64,000 bases of DNA, from positions 9,531,501 through 9,595,500 of the forward strand of contig NZ_CP086136.1 of assembly GCF_017565645.3 (NCBI RefSeq). The letters are read 5' to 3'. Positions within the stretch are counted from its first letter, which is position 1. Each line of letters begins with the position of its first letter. The translations under genes and the position numbers were made by a program. This document shows positions 39,361 through 48,288 of the stretch, one piece after another. The DNA is from Bradyrhizobium barranii subsp. barranii. Its GTDB lineage: Bacteria > Pseudomonadota > Alphaproteobacteria > Rhizobiales > Xanthobacteraceae. The notes beneath the pieces are model-generated. The model saw only the letters and a list, made by a program, of their open reading frames with translations. It made no database searches and was not told the origin of the DNA.

Positions 39361-39376
39361 CGCAAGAACCATGCCA
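39361..39376 (-). promoter_or_regulatory. Sigma-54 promoter upstream of urtA
   Basis: On the minus strand TGGCAT, 5 bp, TTGC matches the -24/-12 consensus TGGCAC-N5-TTGC with a single mismatch and exact spacing. It lies about 78 bp before the urtA ATG, giving a leader of roughly 65 nt. Sigma-54 with NtrC is the known nitrogen-limitation control of urea uptake genes, so the whole urt-ure block is probably induced on nitrogen starvation. Confidence 0.75.
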
Positions 39377-39789
39377 TGGGCTGGGCACATGCCAACCTAT
39401 TGGTCAGATTATATAATTTCGCTGCAATCCAACTTTCGCCGCAGTCCAATTGCCCAAATCTTAGGCGAGTAAAATGTATGCCAATGCGGCAGACAGGTTA
39501 TTTTTTAAGCAAAACAGCAACCCTGTCTAAATTTCCGGCATAACTATTTCTGCACTGCAATCGCGGTTTGAGGCCGCGTTGCCTTGAAACCGCCCCCTGA
39601 ATGTTCCATATGGAGGTTCAAGACCTCTTGCGAATCAAGGGGTCGTAGCGAGCCGCGTGTTCTTAAGCCCTTTCCGGGCCTCTGGCTTGCCCATCCCATC
39701 AAGCCATCCGACACCCCAAACACGCAGGTGTCCATTCGACACCCTTATTGCGCGTGCCCCGCTGATTGCGCCGGGCGCTCGCTTTCGAC
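39377..39789. other. Divergent control region between urtA and the RNA helicase gene
   Basis: The non-coding gap of about 410 bp beyond the sigma-54 promoter is AT-richer than its surroundings between 39400 and 39560. An inverted repeat, AGACAGG at 39491 and CCTGTCT ending at 39528, lies about 115-150 bp upstream of the promoter, the usual distance of an enhancer site. It does not match the NtrC box. The right half should hold the helicase promoter and leader. No small gene was recognised. Confidence 0.45.
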
Positions 39790-41361
39790 ATGGAAAGAAC
39801 CCATCTTTTGACTTCCTTTCAGGACTTCGGCCTTGCCGAACCCATCGCGCGTGCTCTCGCCGAAGAGAATTACGTCACTCCCACCCCCATCCAGGCCCAG
39901 ACGATTCCGACGGCACTGACCGGCCGCGACGTCGTCGGCATCGCCCAGACCGGCACCGGCAAGACCGCGTCCTTCGCGCTGCCGATCCTGCACCGCCTGC
40001 TCGAGAACCGGATCAAGCCGCAGCCGAAGACCTGCCGCGTGCTGGTGCTCTCGCCCACCCGCGAGCTGTCCGGCCAGATCCTCGATAGCTTCAACGCCTA
40101 CGGCCGCCACATCCGCCTGTCTTCGACACTCGCCATCGGCGGCGTGCCGATGGGCCGCCAGGTTCGCGCGCTGATGCCCGGCCTCGAGGTTTTGGTGGCG
40201 ACCCCCGGCCGGCTGCTCGACCTCGTGCAGAGCAACGGACTGAAGCTTGGAAGCGTCGAATTCCTCGTGCTCGACGAGGCCGATCGCATGCTCGACATGG
40301 GGTTCATCAACGACATCCGTAAAATCGTCGCCAAGCTGCCGATCAAGCGGCAGACGCTGTTCTTCTCGGCCACCATGCCGAAGGACATCGCCGAGCTCGC
40401 CGACGCGATGCTGCGGGATCCCGCCCGCGTTGCGGTCACCCCGGTGTCCTCGACCGCCGAGCGGATCAACCAGCGCATCATCCAGGTCGATTTCTCGGCC
40501 AAGCCCGCCTTCCTGACCAAGCTCCTGAAGGACGAGCCGGTCAATCGCGCGCTGGTCTTCACCCGCACCAAGCATGGTGCCGACAAGGTCGTGAAGACAC
40601 TTGAGAAGGCTGGCATCGCCGCCAGCGCCATTCATGGCAACAAGTCGCAGAACCATCGCGAGCGGACGCTCGCCCAGTTCCGTTCCGGCGAAATCCGCAC
40701 CCTGGTCGCCACCGACATCGCTGCCCGCGGTATCGATGTCGACGGCATCAGCCACGTCATCAATTTCGACCTGCCCAACGTGCCCGAGACCTATGTGCAC
40801 CGCATCGGGCGCACCGCGCGCGCCGGCGCCGAGGGCACCGCGATCTCGCTGGTCGCCGGCGGCGAGGAACTCAGCTATCTCCGCGACATCGAGCGGCTGA
40901 TCAAGGTAACGCTATCGCGTGAGGATCACCGCACCGATGCCGGGCGCCGCGATGCGGGCCCGCCCCCGCCGCAGCAACGACAGGGCCGGCCGGGCCGCCC
41001 GGGCCAGCGCCCGCAAGGCGCAAGGCATGGTGAGGGACGTCACACTGACGGACTACGCAGCGACGAAAGGCATGCCGACGGACGCCACCATAGCGCCGGC
41101 AAGCATGGCGACGGAAGGCCCGGCGAAGGTCGGCACGGTGACGGAAGGCATGTTGACGGACGTCCCGGTGGTAGCCAGAAGGTCTCGAAGGGGTCTCGCC
41201 GCCAACGGTCCGGTGGTAAGACGCATTCTTCCCCAACCGAGCGCCCGGAACAGCGTTCCGCGCATAGCGCCGGCAAGCCCGATGGGATACAAGGCGTGGC
41301 CTTTTTACGCCGCGAGAGTCGGCCGATGGGCCAACCGACCCGCAAACCCTATTCGCACTAG
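39790..41361 (+). CDS. DEAD-box ATP-dependent RNA helicase (RhlE/CsdA-like)
   Basis: This 523-residue RNA helicase starts at ATG 39790. The Q motif, motif I AQTGTGKT, Ia [14 protein letters not shown] ([13 protein letters not shown]), III SAT, then [20 protein letters not shown] and [12 protein letters not shown] are all present. The core ends near residue 375. The C-terminal 145 residues are disordered, rich in Arg, Gly and His with repeated DGRH/DGRP units, probably for RNA binding. It is followed by IF-1 (23 bp) and a cold-shock gene, suggesting a role in RNA unwinding at low temperature. Confidence 0.95.
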   Translation: MERTHLLTSFQDFGLAEPIARALAEENYVTPTPIQAQTIPTALTGRDVVGIAQTGTGKTASFALPILHRLLENRIKPQPKTCRVLVLSPTRELSGQILDSFNAYGRHIRLSSTLAIGGVPMGRQVRALMPGLEVLVATPGRLLDLVQSNGLKLGSVEFLVLDEADRMLDMGFINDIRKIVAKLPIKRQTLFFSATMPKDIAELADAMLRDPARVAVTPVSSTAERINQRIIQVDFSAKPAFLTKLLKDEPVNRALVFTRTKHGADKVVKTLEKAGIAASAIHGNKSQNHRERTLAQFRSGEIRTLVATDIAARGIDVDGISHVINFDLPNVPETYVHRIGRTARAGAEGTAISLVAGGEELSYLRDIERLIKVTLSREDHRTDAGRRDAGPPPPQQRQGRPGRPGQRPQGARHGEGRHTDGLRSDERHADGRHHSAGKHGDGRPGEGRHGDGRHVDGRPGGSQKVSKGSRRQRSGGKTHSSPTERPEQRSAHSAGKPDGIQGVAFLRRESRPMGQPTRKPYSH

Positions 41362-41384
41362 CCGTCCACGACCTGGAGAAATTC

Positions 41385-41672
41385 ATGGCTAAGGAAGAGC
41401 TGATCCAGTTCGAAGGACTGGTCACCGAAATCCTCCCCGACGCGCGCTACCGCGTGCAGCTCGACGCCGGGCACGAGATCGTCGCCTACACCGCCGGCAA
41501 GATGAAGAAGAACCGCATCAAGACGCTGGCGGGTGACCGCGTGACCGTGGAAATGTCGCCCTACGACCTCGAGAAGGGCCGGCTGATTTTCCGCCACAAG
41601 GACGAACGTCCGAGTGGCGTGGGCGGGCCTCCCCGTCCCGGACAGCGCGGTGGCCAGTTCCGCCGCCGCTGA
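41385..41672 (+). CDS. infA: Translation initiation factor IF-1, C-terminally extended paralogue
   Basis: This 95-residue S1/OB-fold protein follows the IF-1 pattern: [70 protein letters not shown]. Canonical IF-1 ends about here at 72 residues; this one has another 22-residue Gly-Pro-Arg-rich tail ([16 protein letters not shown] then RRR). It sits 23 bp after the helicase gene, an atypical location for a main infA, so it may be a second copy tied to cold or stress translation. Confidence 0.9.
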   Translation: MAKEELIQFEGLVTEILPDARYRVQLDAGHEIVAYTAGKMKKNRIKTLAGDRVTVEMSPYDLEKGRLIFRHKDERPSGVGGPPRPGQRGGQFRRR

Positions 41673-41939
41673 TCCGCTTCCGGCATCTCGGCTGCGAAAG
41701 TAAAATTCTGACCTGTATGCTGATCCGCCGTGTCGATCGCGGCGGATCAAAAAATCGTGCACGTCAGGATTGTTTTGGTGCCTTAATTCCAATAAAATCA
41801 CTCATCGATTTTCGGCCGGACGACATTGGCATCCACCGGTACAGCCGGTTCAGACACGCTGACGACCCTTCCAGAAACTCGATCTAACCCGCCTGCGAAA
41901 GTAGGCTTCGACACTGCACATCTGAGAAGGAACTACCCC

Positions 41940-42152
41940 GTGAGCATGGGAACCGTGAAGTGGTTTAACGCGACCAAGGGCTTTGGCTTCATCCAGCCCG
42001 ACGATGGCGGCCAGGACGTCTTCGTACACATCAGCGCCGTCGAGCGCGCCGGTCTCGGCACGCTGCGTGAAGGTCAGAAGGTCTCTTACGAGATCGTGGC
42101 CGACCGCCGTTCCGGCAAGTCGGCGGCGGACAACCTCCGCGCCGCCGGTTGA
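41940..42152 (+). CDS. CspA-family cold-shock protein
   Basis: This 70-residue RNA chaperone is chosen to start at GTG 41940, because AAGGA lies 8 bp before it; the ATG at 41946 is the alternative. RNP1 (KGFGFI) and RNP2 (VFVHI) motifs are intact, and the sequence [21 protein letters not shown] is typical. The 267-bp upstream gap carries no gene and could supply a long structured leader, as known for cold-shock mRNAs. A strong terminator follows. Confidence 0.95.
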   Translation: MSMGTVKWFNATKGFGFIQPDDGGQDVFVHISAVERAGLGTLREGQKVSYEIVADRRSGKSAADNLRAAG

Positions 42153-42198
42153 GCCCACGGGCCTTTGGCCCGGACGGCTCTAGCGAGCAAGCAAAAGG

Positions 42199-42229
42199 AA
42201 AAGGCCGTGCGCAACGCACGGCCTTTTTT
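42199..42229 (+). terminator. Rho-independent terminator of the cold-shock gene
   Basis: The perfect hairpin AAGGCCGTGC/GCACGGCCTT around GCAAC is followed by a T run, 46 bp after the stop codon. Confidence 0.92.
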
Positions 42230-42312
42230 CATGTCCGAAAGAGCGGATGGACTCAGCAGGTCGTACCGGCCGCATCCGCGCTGTCGTAGACGCAACTGGA
42301 CAACGCGTCGCT

Positions 42313-42351
42313 CTTGCCAGTTCGTCTTGCGAGCTCGTCTTGCTAGTTCGT
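42313..42351. repeat. Three tandem 13-bp units overlapping a gene end
   Basis: CTTGCCAGTTCGT, CTTGCGAGCTCGT and CTTGCTAGTTCGT follow one another without gaps. The third unit contains the stop codon of the minus-strand pilus-type gene. The 13-bp period shifts the reading frame at each unit, so unit number would alter the C-terminus. Confidence 0.85.
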
Positions 42352-42840
42352 TTTGGCGGCCGCGCCGGCGTTGCCGCTGGCGTTGTTGCTCAACGAACCG
42401 GCCTGGCTCATCGTGTTGTTGAAGTAGTTGTCGCTGTCGCCGAGCGTCACGCGGCGCTGGCACAGCGGCATGCAGCTGTAGGACTCGCGCTCGACCCCGC
42501 GATAGACGGTGACGAGCCGGTCGCTCGGACCTTCGACCTGGATCTGACGGTCGACCAGGATCTCACCGCCCCGGTCGAGCGCGATGAAATTGGTGGCGCC
42601 GTAGCCCTTCCCGGTCACGACGATCATGCCGCCGGGCTGGAGCGTGACGTCGGCGATCAGGGGATTGCCGACCACGATGGTCGCCACCTTGCCGGGCAGC
42701 CTGACCAGCTTGGCCTGGTCGACATTGACGGCGATGGTGTCGGCGGTCGCCTCGGCAAGGCTGGCGGCCGGCGATGCCAGCACCGCAGCCGCAACCAGAA
42801 GACAAACGCGCGCATGACGGCGCAGCAACTCTTTACGCAT
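42343..42840 (-). CDS. CpaC N-terminal-like pilus assembly domain protein
   Basis: This 165-residue exported protein has a signal peptide (MRKELLRRHARVCLLVAAAVL, cleavage near SLAEA). The mature part is the secretin N-terminal domain: DTIAVNVDQAKLVRLPGKVATIVVGNPLIADVTLQPGGMIVVTGKGYGATNFIALDRGGEIL, resembling the start of CpaC. There is no secretin barrel. It ends with CMPLCQ and a low-complexity Asn/Ala-rich tail. It is oriented away from the tad locus; it may be an accessory of the pilus secretin or a relic of a duplicated cpaC. Confidence 0.8.
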   Translation of the reverse strand: MRKELLRRHARVCLLVAAAVLASPAASLAEATADTIAVNVDQAKLVRLPGKVATIVVGNPLIADVTLQPGGMIVVTGKGYGATNFIALDRGGEILVDRQIQVEGPSDRLVTVYRGVERESYSCMPLCQRRVTLGDSDNYFNNTMSQAGSLSNNASGNAGAAAKTN

Positions 42841-42998
42841 ACTCTTACCCCCGGGACGTCACAAACCGGCAGAAGCGATTCGATACACAGCGGAGCCGGT
42901 GCCCGACCCGGCTAACCTGCCCTTAATTCGTGAACGTTCCGCAAACTCGCCGACTATTGTTTGAACGGACTGGGCGTTTTGCTGCCTCGGAAGATCCC

Positions 42999-43826
42999 TC
43001 ACTGGCGGAACGGATAGGCGAGCTGGCCCCCGATCTCCTTCGGCATGGTCGCTTCGTCCTTGCCGTAGTCCTGCGGCAGTTTCCCCTCCGGCATGCGGAA
43101 GGTGCCGAACAGCACGTCCCAGATCGGAAACGTCCCGGCAAAATTGGTGTCACCGCCCTCTTCGAGCGCGGTGTGGTGCCAGCGGTGGAACACCGGCGTC
43201 GCCAGCACATATTTGAACGGCCCGAAGGTCCAGTTCAGGTTGGCGTGCACGAAGGCCGAATGGAAGGTGGTGAACGGACCGAGCCAGATCATGACGTTCG
43301 GGGAGATGCCGGCCATCAGCAGAACGACGTCGACGCCGATCGTCCCGAGCATGAGATTGACGGGATGGAAGCGGGCCGCGGAAATCCACCCGATCTCCTC
43401 CGACGAATGATGGATGGCGTGGTACTTCCAGAATCCGCCGTCGTGAAACAGCCGGTGCAGCCAGTACAGCATGAAGTCAGACAGCACCAGGAACAGTATG
43501 GCCTGTACCCACAGCGGCAACGCCGCCAGCGGGCCGTGGCCATTGTCGTAGAAGGCGATCAGGTCGTCGGCGTCGTGGATGTTGAAGACGGCACCGGCAC
43601 CGACGATCAGGAGTCCGATCCGCATGGTGCGGGCGAACACCGGAACGAAGAACCAGTAGCAGATGTCGGTGAGGATCTCGCGCTTGCGCCACCACGGCGC
43701 GCCGGGATTGCAGGCCCAGAAATGCTCGAGCACGGTGAAGACCGCCGCGAGCGCGAAGGTGACGGGGACCATCTTCTGGATGGTCTCGCCGAGCATCAAG
43801 GCAACTTGCATGGGCAGGCTCGACAT
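42999..43826 (-). CDS. Sterol desaturase / fatty acid hydroxylase superfamily membrane protein
   Basis: This 275-residue integral membrane di-iron enzyme has the histidine boxes HRLFH, HAIHH and HRWHH, distributed as in the superfamily (HxxxH, HxxHH, HxxHH). It has about four to five spans. Members hydroxylate sterols, fatty acids or carotenoids. Substrate is unassigned; bacterial relatives next to no lipid operon cannot be resolved further. It stands alone between the CpaC-like gene and the pilin gene. Confidence 0.9.
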   Translation of the reverse strand: MSSLPMQVALMLGETIQKMVPVTFALAAVFTVLEHFWACNPGAPWWRKREILTDICYWFFVPVFARTMRIGLLIVGAGAVFNIHDADDLIAFYDNGHGPLAALPLWVQAILFLVLSDFMLYWLHRLFHDGGFWKYHAIHHSSEEIGWISAARFHPVNLMLGTIGVDVVLLMAGISPNVMIWLGPFTTFHSAFVHANLNWTFGPFKYVLATPVFHRWHHTALEEGGDTNFAGTFPIWDVLFGTFRMPEGKLPQDYGKDEATMPKEIGGQLAYPFRQ

Positions 43827-44095
43827 CGTCGCCTCTCTTCCAAACTTCTGATCCCGCTTAGGCCTACTCCCCGAAATTTAAGGGAGGGTGAAGTACACGG
43901 CGCGCTTGGGGCGCATTTGGAACAGGAAGAATTTCGATTGCGTCCTTAAGGCCAAATTCACTCTGGGCAAAAGCATCGGGCTGGAAGCGGGTTTGCCCGA
44001 TCGAATTAACTCTACCGAAAGAGCTCGGATCTCATGTTTATCGCGTCAAGCACAGCGCCGAACGAGGCGATCACACCCCAGACGGAGTTTAGTTC

Positions 44096-44260
44096 ATGAA
44101 GAACCTGATTGCGCGTTTCGCGAAGGATGAATCCGGCGCCACCGCCATCGAATACGGCCTGATTGCCGCCGGCATCGCACTGGCCATCATCACCGTCGTC
44201 AACAACCTCGGCAGCTCGCTGAACACCAAGTTCGGCTCGATCAGCTCCTCGCTGAAGTAA
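44096..44260 (+). CDS. flp: Flp/Fap type IVb pilin
   Basis: This short gene encodes a 54-residue prepilin that was not visible as a long frame. The leader MKNLIARFAKDESG is followed by the processing site and the mature start ATAIEYGLIAAGIALAIITVV, with the glutamate at +5 and the adjacent tyrosine that define Flp pilins. A ribosome site GGAG lies 9 bp upstream. The GA^ATAIEYG motif matches the CpaA substrate. It is the major pilus subunit and is followed by a strong terminator, allowing much higher expression than the assembly genes. Confidence 0.95.
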   Translation: MKNLIARFAKDESGATAIEYGLIAAGIALAIITVVNNLGSSLNTKFGSISSSLK

Positions 44261-44279
44261 GCGACCGACCAACGACGGC

Positions 44280-44312
44280 AAAAGCCCCGGACCTCCGGGG
44301 CCTTTGTTTTTC
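44280..44312 (+). terminator. Rho-independent terminator of flp
   Basis: The perfect stem GCCCCGG/CCGGGGC with loop ACCT is followed by CTTTGTTTTT, 20 bp after the flp stop codon. Confidence 0.9.
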
Positions 44313-44315
44313 CGA

Positions 44316-44477
44316 ATGCGGCGAGTTCCAGTGGCGTTACGCGAGTACAGAACCGAAGCCGCGGTTGCGGCGAGCGAGGCGGAGGCGGCCGAGACCTCTT
44401 CGCCGGCGTACTGGGTTTGCCTTGCGCTGCTGCTCGCGACGGCCGTCCTCGCCGCGCGCATTGCCAGCATCTGGTGA
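44316..44477 (+). CDS. Possible small one-span membrane protein
   Basis: This frame of 53 residues has a charged N-terminal half and one hydrophobic span (YWVCLALLLATAVLAARIASIW) near the end. It has no ribosome site and begins directly behind the flp terminator, so it may not be translated. The predicted topology could nonetheless fit an accessory of the pilus machine. Doubtful. Confidence 0.3.
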   Translation: MRRVPVALREYRTEAAVAASEAEAAETSSPAYWVCLALLLATAVLAARIASIW

Positions 44478-44600
44478 GTGCGTCTCCGGCAGGTCCCTGC
44501 TCGCAGCGCCGCTGCCGCCGTTGTCGGTTTGTTTAGCACTGCCGGCTAGCATGCGGCGACACCCCGATCCCGCGATGAACCCAAGCTCAAGACGCCGCCC

Positions 44601-45125
44601 ATGATCCTCGACCTTGCGCGCCTTCTGCTCTTCCCGGCCCTGATGGCCTTCGCCGCCGCGAGCGATCTCTTCACGATGACCATCTCGAACCGCGTGTCGC
44701 TGGCGCTGATCGCGGGCTTCTTCGCGCTCGCGTTCGCCGGTGGCATGGCACCTTACGAGATGCTGAGCCATGTCGGCGCCGGCGCACTGCTCCTCGTCGT
44801 GGCCTTCGGCTGCTTTGCGATGGGCTGGATGGGCGGCGGCGATGCCAAGGTCGCGGCTTCGGTCGCGCTCTGGTTCGGCTTCGCGCAATTGATGGATTTC
44901 CTGCTCTACGCCTCGCTGTTCGGCGGAGCCCTGACGCTGCTCCTGCTCCAGTTCCGGCAATGGCCATTGCCTTACGGGCTGGCGGGCCAGGCCTGGCTGG
45001 CGCGGCTGCACGACAAGGAGAGCGGCATTCCTTACGGCATCGCGCTCACGCTCGGCGCGCTGATGGTCTATCCGGAGACCGAATGGGTGAAGGCGATCGA
45101 CCTCGCTCACCTCGCACTGCGCTGA
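44601..45125 (+). CDS. cpaA: Prepilin peptidase CpaA
   Basis: This 174-residue membrane aspartyl protease of the A24 family has about five spans. Both catalytic aspartates are visible, in SDL (residues 21-23) near the first span and in GGGDAK about residue 80. It removes the leader of Flp. It is located after the pilin and before cpaB as in other tad loci. Confidence 0.93.
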   Translation: MILDLARLLLFPALMAFAAASDLFTMTISNRVSLALIAGFFALAFAGGMAPYEMLSHVGAGALLLVVAFGCFAMGWMGGGDAKVAASVALWFGFAQLMDFLLYASLFGGALTLLLLQFRQWPLPYGLAGQAWLARLHDKESGIPYGIALTLGALMVYPETEWVKAIDLAHLALR

Positions 45126-45251
45126 ACGCACCGGGTAAGCCGGCGTTAAGCCGATTTAGATACGCCTCATTAACCATGCTTTGACGAATAGCTGGTCAAC
45201 TGCCGATTACGGCGGCGGCTGCGTCGCTGCGTTTTGTGGAAAGTGAAGCGT

Positions 45252-46046
45252 ATGAATAGGGCACGCATTGTCGTCCTGACGGTCGCCATCTGCGCCGGCG
45301 GTGTCGCCGCGTACCTGGCGAGCGGCTCGGACTCTGCGCCGCCACCGGCGGCTCCGGTCGCACAGCTTCCGACCGTCGACGTCCTGGTCGCCAAGAACGA
45401 CATCGGCCTCGGCCAGACCGTGAAGCCGGAAGACGTGCAATGGCAGACCTGGCCGGCTGCGACCGCCAGCTCCACCTTCATCCGCCGCAACGAGCGCCCC
45501 GAGGGCGCAACCCAGGTCATCGGCTCGATCGCCCGCGCGCCCTTCATCCAGGGTGAGCCGATCCGCGACCAGAAGCTGGTCAGGGCCGAGGGCTCCGGCT
45601 TCATGGCGGCGATCCTGCCGACCGGCATGCGCGCGATCTCGACCGAGATCTCGCCGGAGACCGGCGCGGGCGGCTTCATCCTGCCCAACGACCGCGTCGA
45701 CGTGCTTCTGACGCGCCGCCTCAAGAACGCCGACCAGGGCGCCGGCGCCCAGGACATCGTCACGTCCGAGATCATCCTGGCCAACGTCCGCGTGCTGGCC
45801 ATCGACCAGGCGCCGAAGGAAAAGGACGGCCAGAACGCCGTGGTGGGCAAGACCGTCACGCTCGAGCTCAATCCCGCGCAGACGGCGACGCTCTCCGCGG
45901 CCCGGCAGAGCGGCACGCTGTCGCTCGCGCTGCGCAGCATCGCCGACGTCAAGATGAGCGAGATCACGCTCGATGATTCCGCGAAGCGCGATGGCGTTTC
46001 GATCATTCGCTACGGCATCCCAAGCGCGACGGCGAAGGCACGATGA
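45252..46046 (+). CDS. cpaB: Flp pilus assembly protein CpaB (RcpC)
   Basis: This 264-residue protein starts at ATG 45252 with a hydrophobic N-terminal anchor (ARIVVLTVAICAGGVAAYLA). It has the SAF domain: VDVLVAKNDIGLGQTVKPEDVQWQTWP, FIQGEPIRDQKLV, then ILPTGMRAISTEISPETGAGGFILPNDRVDVLLTRR. It acts in the periplasm with the CpaC secretin. It overlaps the start of cpaC by 4 bp (ATGA). Confidence 0.95.
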   Translation: MNRARIVVLTVAICAGGVAAYLASGSDSAPPPAAPVAQLPTVDVLVAKNDIGLGQTVKPEDVQWQTWPAATASSTFIRRNERPEGATQVIGSIARAPFIQGEPIRDQKLVRAEGSGFMAAILPTGMRAISTEISPETGAGGFILPNDRVDVLLTRRLKNADQGAGAQDIVTSEIILANVRVLAIDQAPKEKDGQNAVVGKTVTLELNPAQTATLSAARQSGTLSLALRSIADVKMSEITLDDSAKRDGVSIIRYGIPSATAKAR

Positions 46047-47533
46047 GGACTGTCGATATGAAATGCAGGGCAGAACTGGCGACGATGCGAGCCTCAATGG
46101 TCCGCGCCCTGTCGTTTTCGGCCGCCTTCGCGCTGACGCTCAACCCGGTGCTCACCCCGGCGATCGCCGCCGACTACCGCCCCGTGGCGCAGGTCGCGGC
46201 CGACGGCCAGATGAACGCACGCTTCCTCTCGCTCGGCGTCGGCAAGTCGATCGTGATCGACCTGCCGCGCGACATCAAGGACGTGCTCGTCGCCGATCCC
46301 AAGATCGCCAATGCGGTGGTCCGCTCGTCGCAGCGCGCCTACATCATCGGCGCCTCGGTCGGCCAGACCAACATCGTGTTCTTCGACTCCGCCGGCCAGC
46401 AGATCGCGGCCTATGACATCGCGGTCAAGCGCGACCTCAACGGCCTGCGCGCAGCGCTCAAGCAGGTCCTGCCCAATTCCGACATCCAGATCGACGGCCT
46501 CGGCGACGGTGTCGTCCTGACCGGCTCGGCGGCGAACCCGCTGGAAGCGCAGCAGGCCAATGATCTCGCCGCGCGCCTCGCCGGCGGCGCCGAAAAGGTG
46601 GTGAACTCGATCGTGGTCCGCGGCCGCGACCAGGTCATGCTGAAGGTGACCGTCGCCGAAGTCGCGCGCACCATCATCAAGCAGCTTGGCATCGATCTCA
46701 CCGCGAACCTGAACTACGGCACCTCGGTGGTGAGCTTCACCAACTCCAACCCCTTCACGGCTCTCGGCAAGAATCTGGTGGACGGCAACGCCCTGACCAC
46801 GAAGTTCGGCGCGACGCCGTCGGTGCAGGCGACCCTGCGCGCGATGGAGAGCGCCGGCGTGATCCGGACGCTGGCCGAGCCGAACCTGACCGCGATCTCC
46901 GGTGAGTCCGCGACCTTCATCGCCGGCGGCGAATTCCCGGTACCGGCGGGCTATGCATGCGATCCCACCACGCATGTCTGTACCACCCAGATCAGCTTCA
47001 AGAAGTTCGGTATCTCGCTCAACTTCACCCCCATCGTGCTGAGCGAGGGCAAGATCAGCCTGCGCGTGATGACCGAGGTCTCGGAACTGTCGAACGAAAA
47101 TTCGATCACGCTGTCGCAAGCCGTGACCTCGAACTCGGTGAACTCGCTGACGGTGCCCTCGATCAAGACCCGCCGCGCCGAAACCTCGCTCGAAATTCCC
47201 TCCGGCGGCGCGATGGCCATGGCCGGCCTGATCCAGCAGCAGACCAAACAGGCGGTCAGCGGGTTGCCGGGACTGATGCAGCTCCCGATCCTCGGCACGC
47301 TGTTCCGCAGCCGTGACTTCGTCAACAACGCGACCGAGCTGGTGGTGATCGTCACACCTTATGTCGTTCGCGCCGCGTCGCCAAAGGACCTGTCGCGGCC
47401 GGATGACGGCTTCGCCGCGCCTGCAGACCCGCAGGCCGAGCTGCTCGGCAATATCAACCGCATCTACGGCGTGCCCGGCCGGACCGAACCGGCCAAGAAC
47501 TACCGCGGCACCTACGGCTTCATTACCGACTGA
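46043..47533 (+). CDS. cpaC: Pilus secretin CpaC (RcpA)
   Basis: This 496-residue outer-membrane secretin for the Flp pilus has a signal region (to about residue 46, PAIAADYRP), then a BON/N0-like domain with GVGKSIVIDLPRDIKDVLVADPKIANAV. A secretin C-domain follows (about 250-430), with GVIRTLAEPNLTAISGESATFIAGGEFPVP and VPSIKTRRAETSLEIPSGGAMAMAGLIQ. One disulfide-like CDPTTHVCTT loop lies in the middle. A start six codons on is possible, but the overlap with cpaB favours 46043. Confidence 0.95.
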   Translation: MRTVDMKCRAELATMRASMVRALSFSAAFALTLNPVLTPAIAADYRPVAQVAADGQMNARFLSLGVGKSIVIDLPRDIKDVLVADPKIANAVVRSSQRAYIIGASVGQTNIVFFDSAGQQIAAYDIAVKRDLNGLRAALKQVLPNSDIQIDGLGDGVVLTGSAANPLEAQQANDLAARLAGGAEKVVNSIVVRGRDQVMLKVTVAEVARTIIKQLGIDLTANLNYGTSVVSFTNSNPFTALGKNLVDGNALTTKFGATPSVQATLRAMESAGVIRTLAEPNLTAISGESATFIAGGEFPVPAGYACDPTTHVCTTQISFKKFGISLNFTPIVLSEGKISLRVMTEVSELSNENSITLSQAVTSNSVNSLTVPSIKTRRAETSLEIPSGGAMAMAGLIQQQTKQAVSGLPGLMQLPILGTLFRSRDFVNNATELVVIVTPYVVRAASPKDLSRPDDGFAAPADPQAELLGNINRIYGVPGRTEPAKNYRGTYGFITD

Positions 47534-47553
47534 GGCGGAACGGGGATTTCACG

Positions 47554-48288
47554 ATGATCACAGCACCACCCCAGATTCGCAAACGCGCCATCCGTTTCGG
47601 TGGCGCGCTCGTCGGCATGGCGCTCGCCCTCGGCGGCTGCCAGCACAACGAAGCGGTCACGGCCTCCATCCCCGACGATTACAAGCAGCGCCATCCGATC
47701 GCGATCGAGGAGCAGAACCGCTCGATCGTCGTCTTCGTCGGCCACGCCCGCGGCGGATTGACCGCCGCCCAGCGCGCCGACGTGATGGGCGTCGCCTCGG
47801 CCTGGCTGCACGAAGGCACCGGCGCCATCCGCATCGACGTGCCGTCCGGCACGCCCAATGCGCGTCCGGTCGCGGACACGATGCGAGAGATCCAGGCGAT
47901 GCTGGCGGGCGCGGGCGTTCCGCCGCGCGGCGTCAACATTCGCCCCTACCAGCCGGAAGACAGGCGCTTCCTGCCGCCGATCCGGCTCACCTATTCCAAG
48001 ATCGCCGCGGTCGCGGGTCCCTGTGGCCTGTGGCCGGACGACATCGGCCCCTCGATGAAGAACAAGAGCTGGTTCGAGAACAAGGACTATTACAATTACG
48101 GCTGCGCCTATCAGCGCAACATGGCGGCGATGATCGACAATCCGTCGGACCTCGAGCAGCCGCGGCCTGAAACGCCGTCCTATACGGCGCGTCGCACCAC
48201 GGCCTTCGAGAAGTATCGCAAGGGAACGACGACGGCGACCACCTATCCTGAGGCCGAAAAGGCCAAACTCAGCGACACCGGCAAATGA
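47554..48288 (+). CDS. cpaD: Pilus assembly lipoprotein CpaD
   Basis: This 244-residue protein is predicted to be a lipoprotein: signal then lipobox ALGGCQHN. The CpaD family block HPIAIEEQNRSIVVFVG is present, and PCGLWPDDIGPSMKNKSWFENKDYYNYGCAYQRNMAAMIDNP is diagnostic. It assists the CpaC secretin at the outer membrane. It follows cpaC by 20 bp and overlaps cpaE by 4 bp. Confidence 0.93.
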   Translation: MITAPPQIRKRAIRFGGALVGMALALGGCQHNEAVTASIPDDYKQRHPIAIEEQNRSIVVFVGHARGGLTAAQRADVMGVASAWLHEGTGAIRIDVPSGTPNARPVADTMREIQAMLAGAGVPPRGVNIRPYQPEDRRFLPPIRLTYSKIAAVAGPCGLWPDDIGPSMKNKSWFENKDYYNYGCAYQRNMAAMIDNPSDLEQPRPETPSYTARRTTAFEKYRKGTTTATTYPEAEKAKLSDTGK

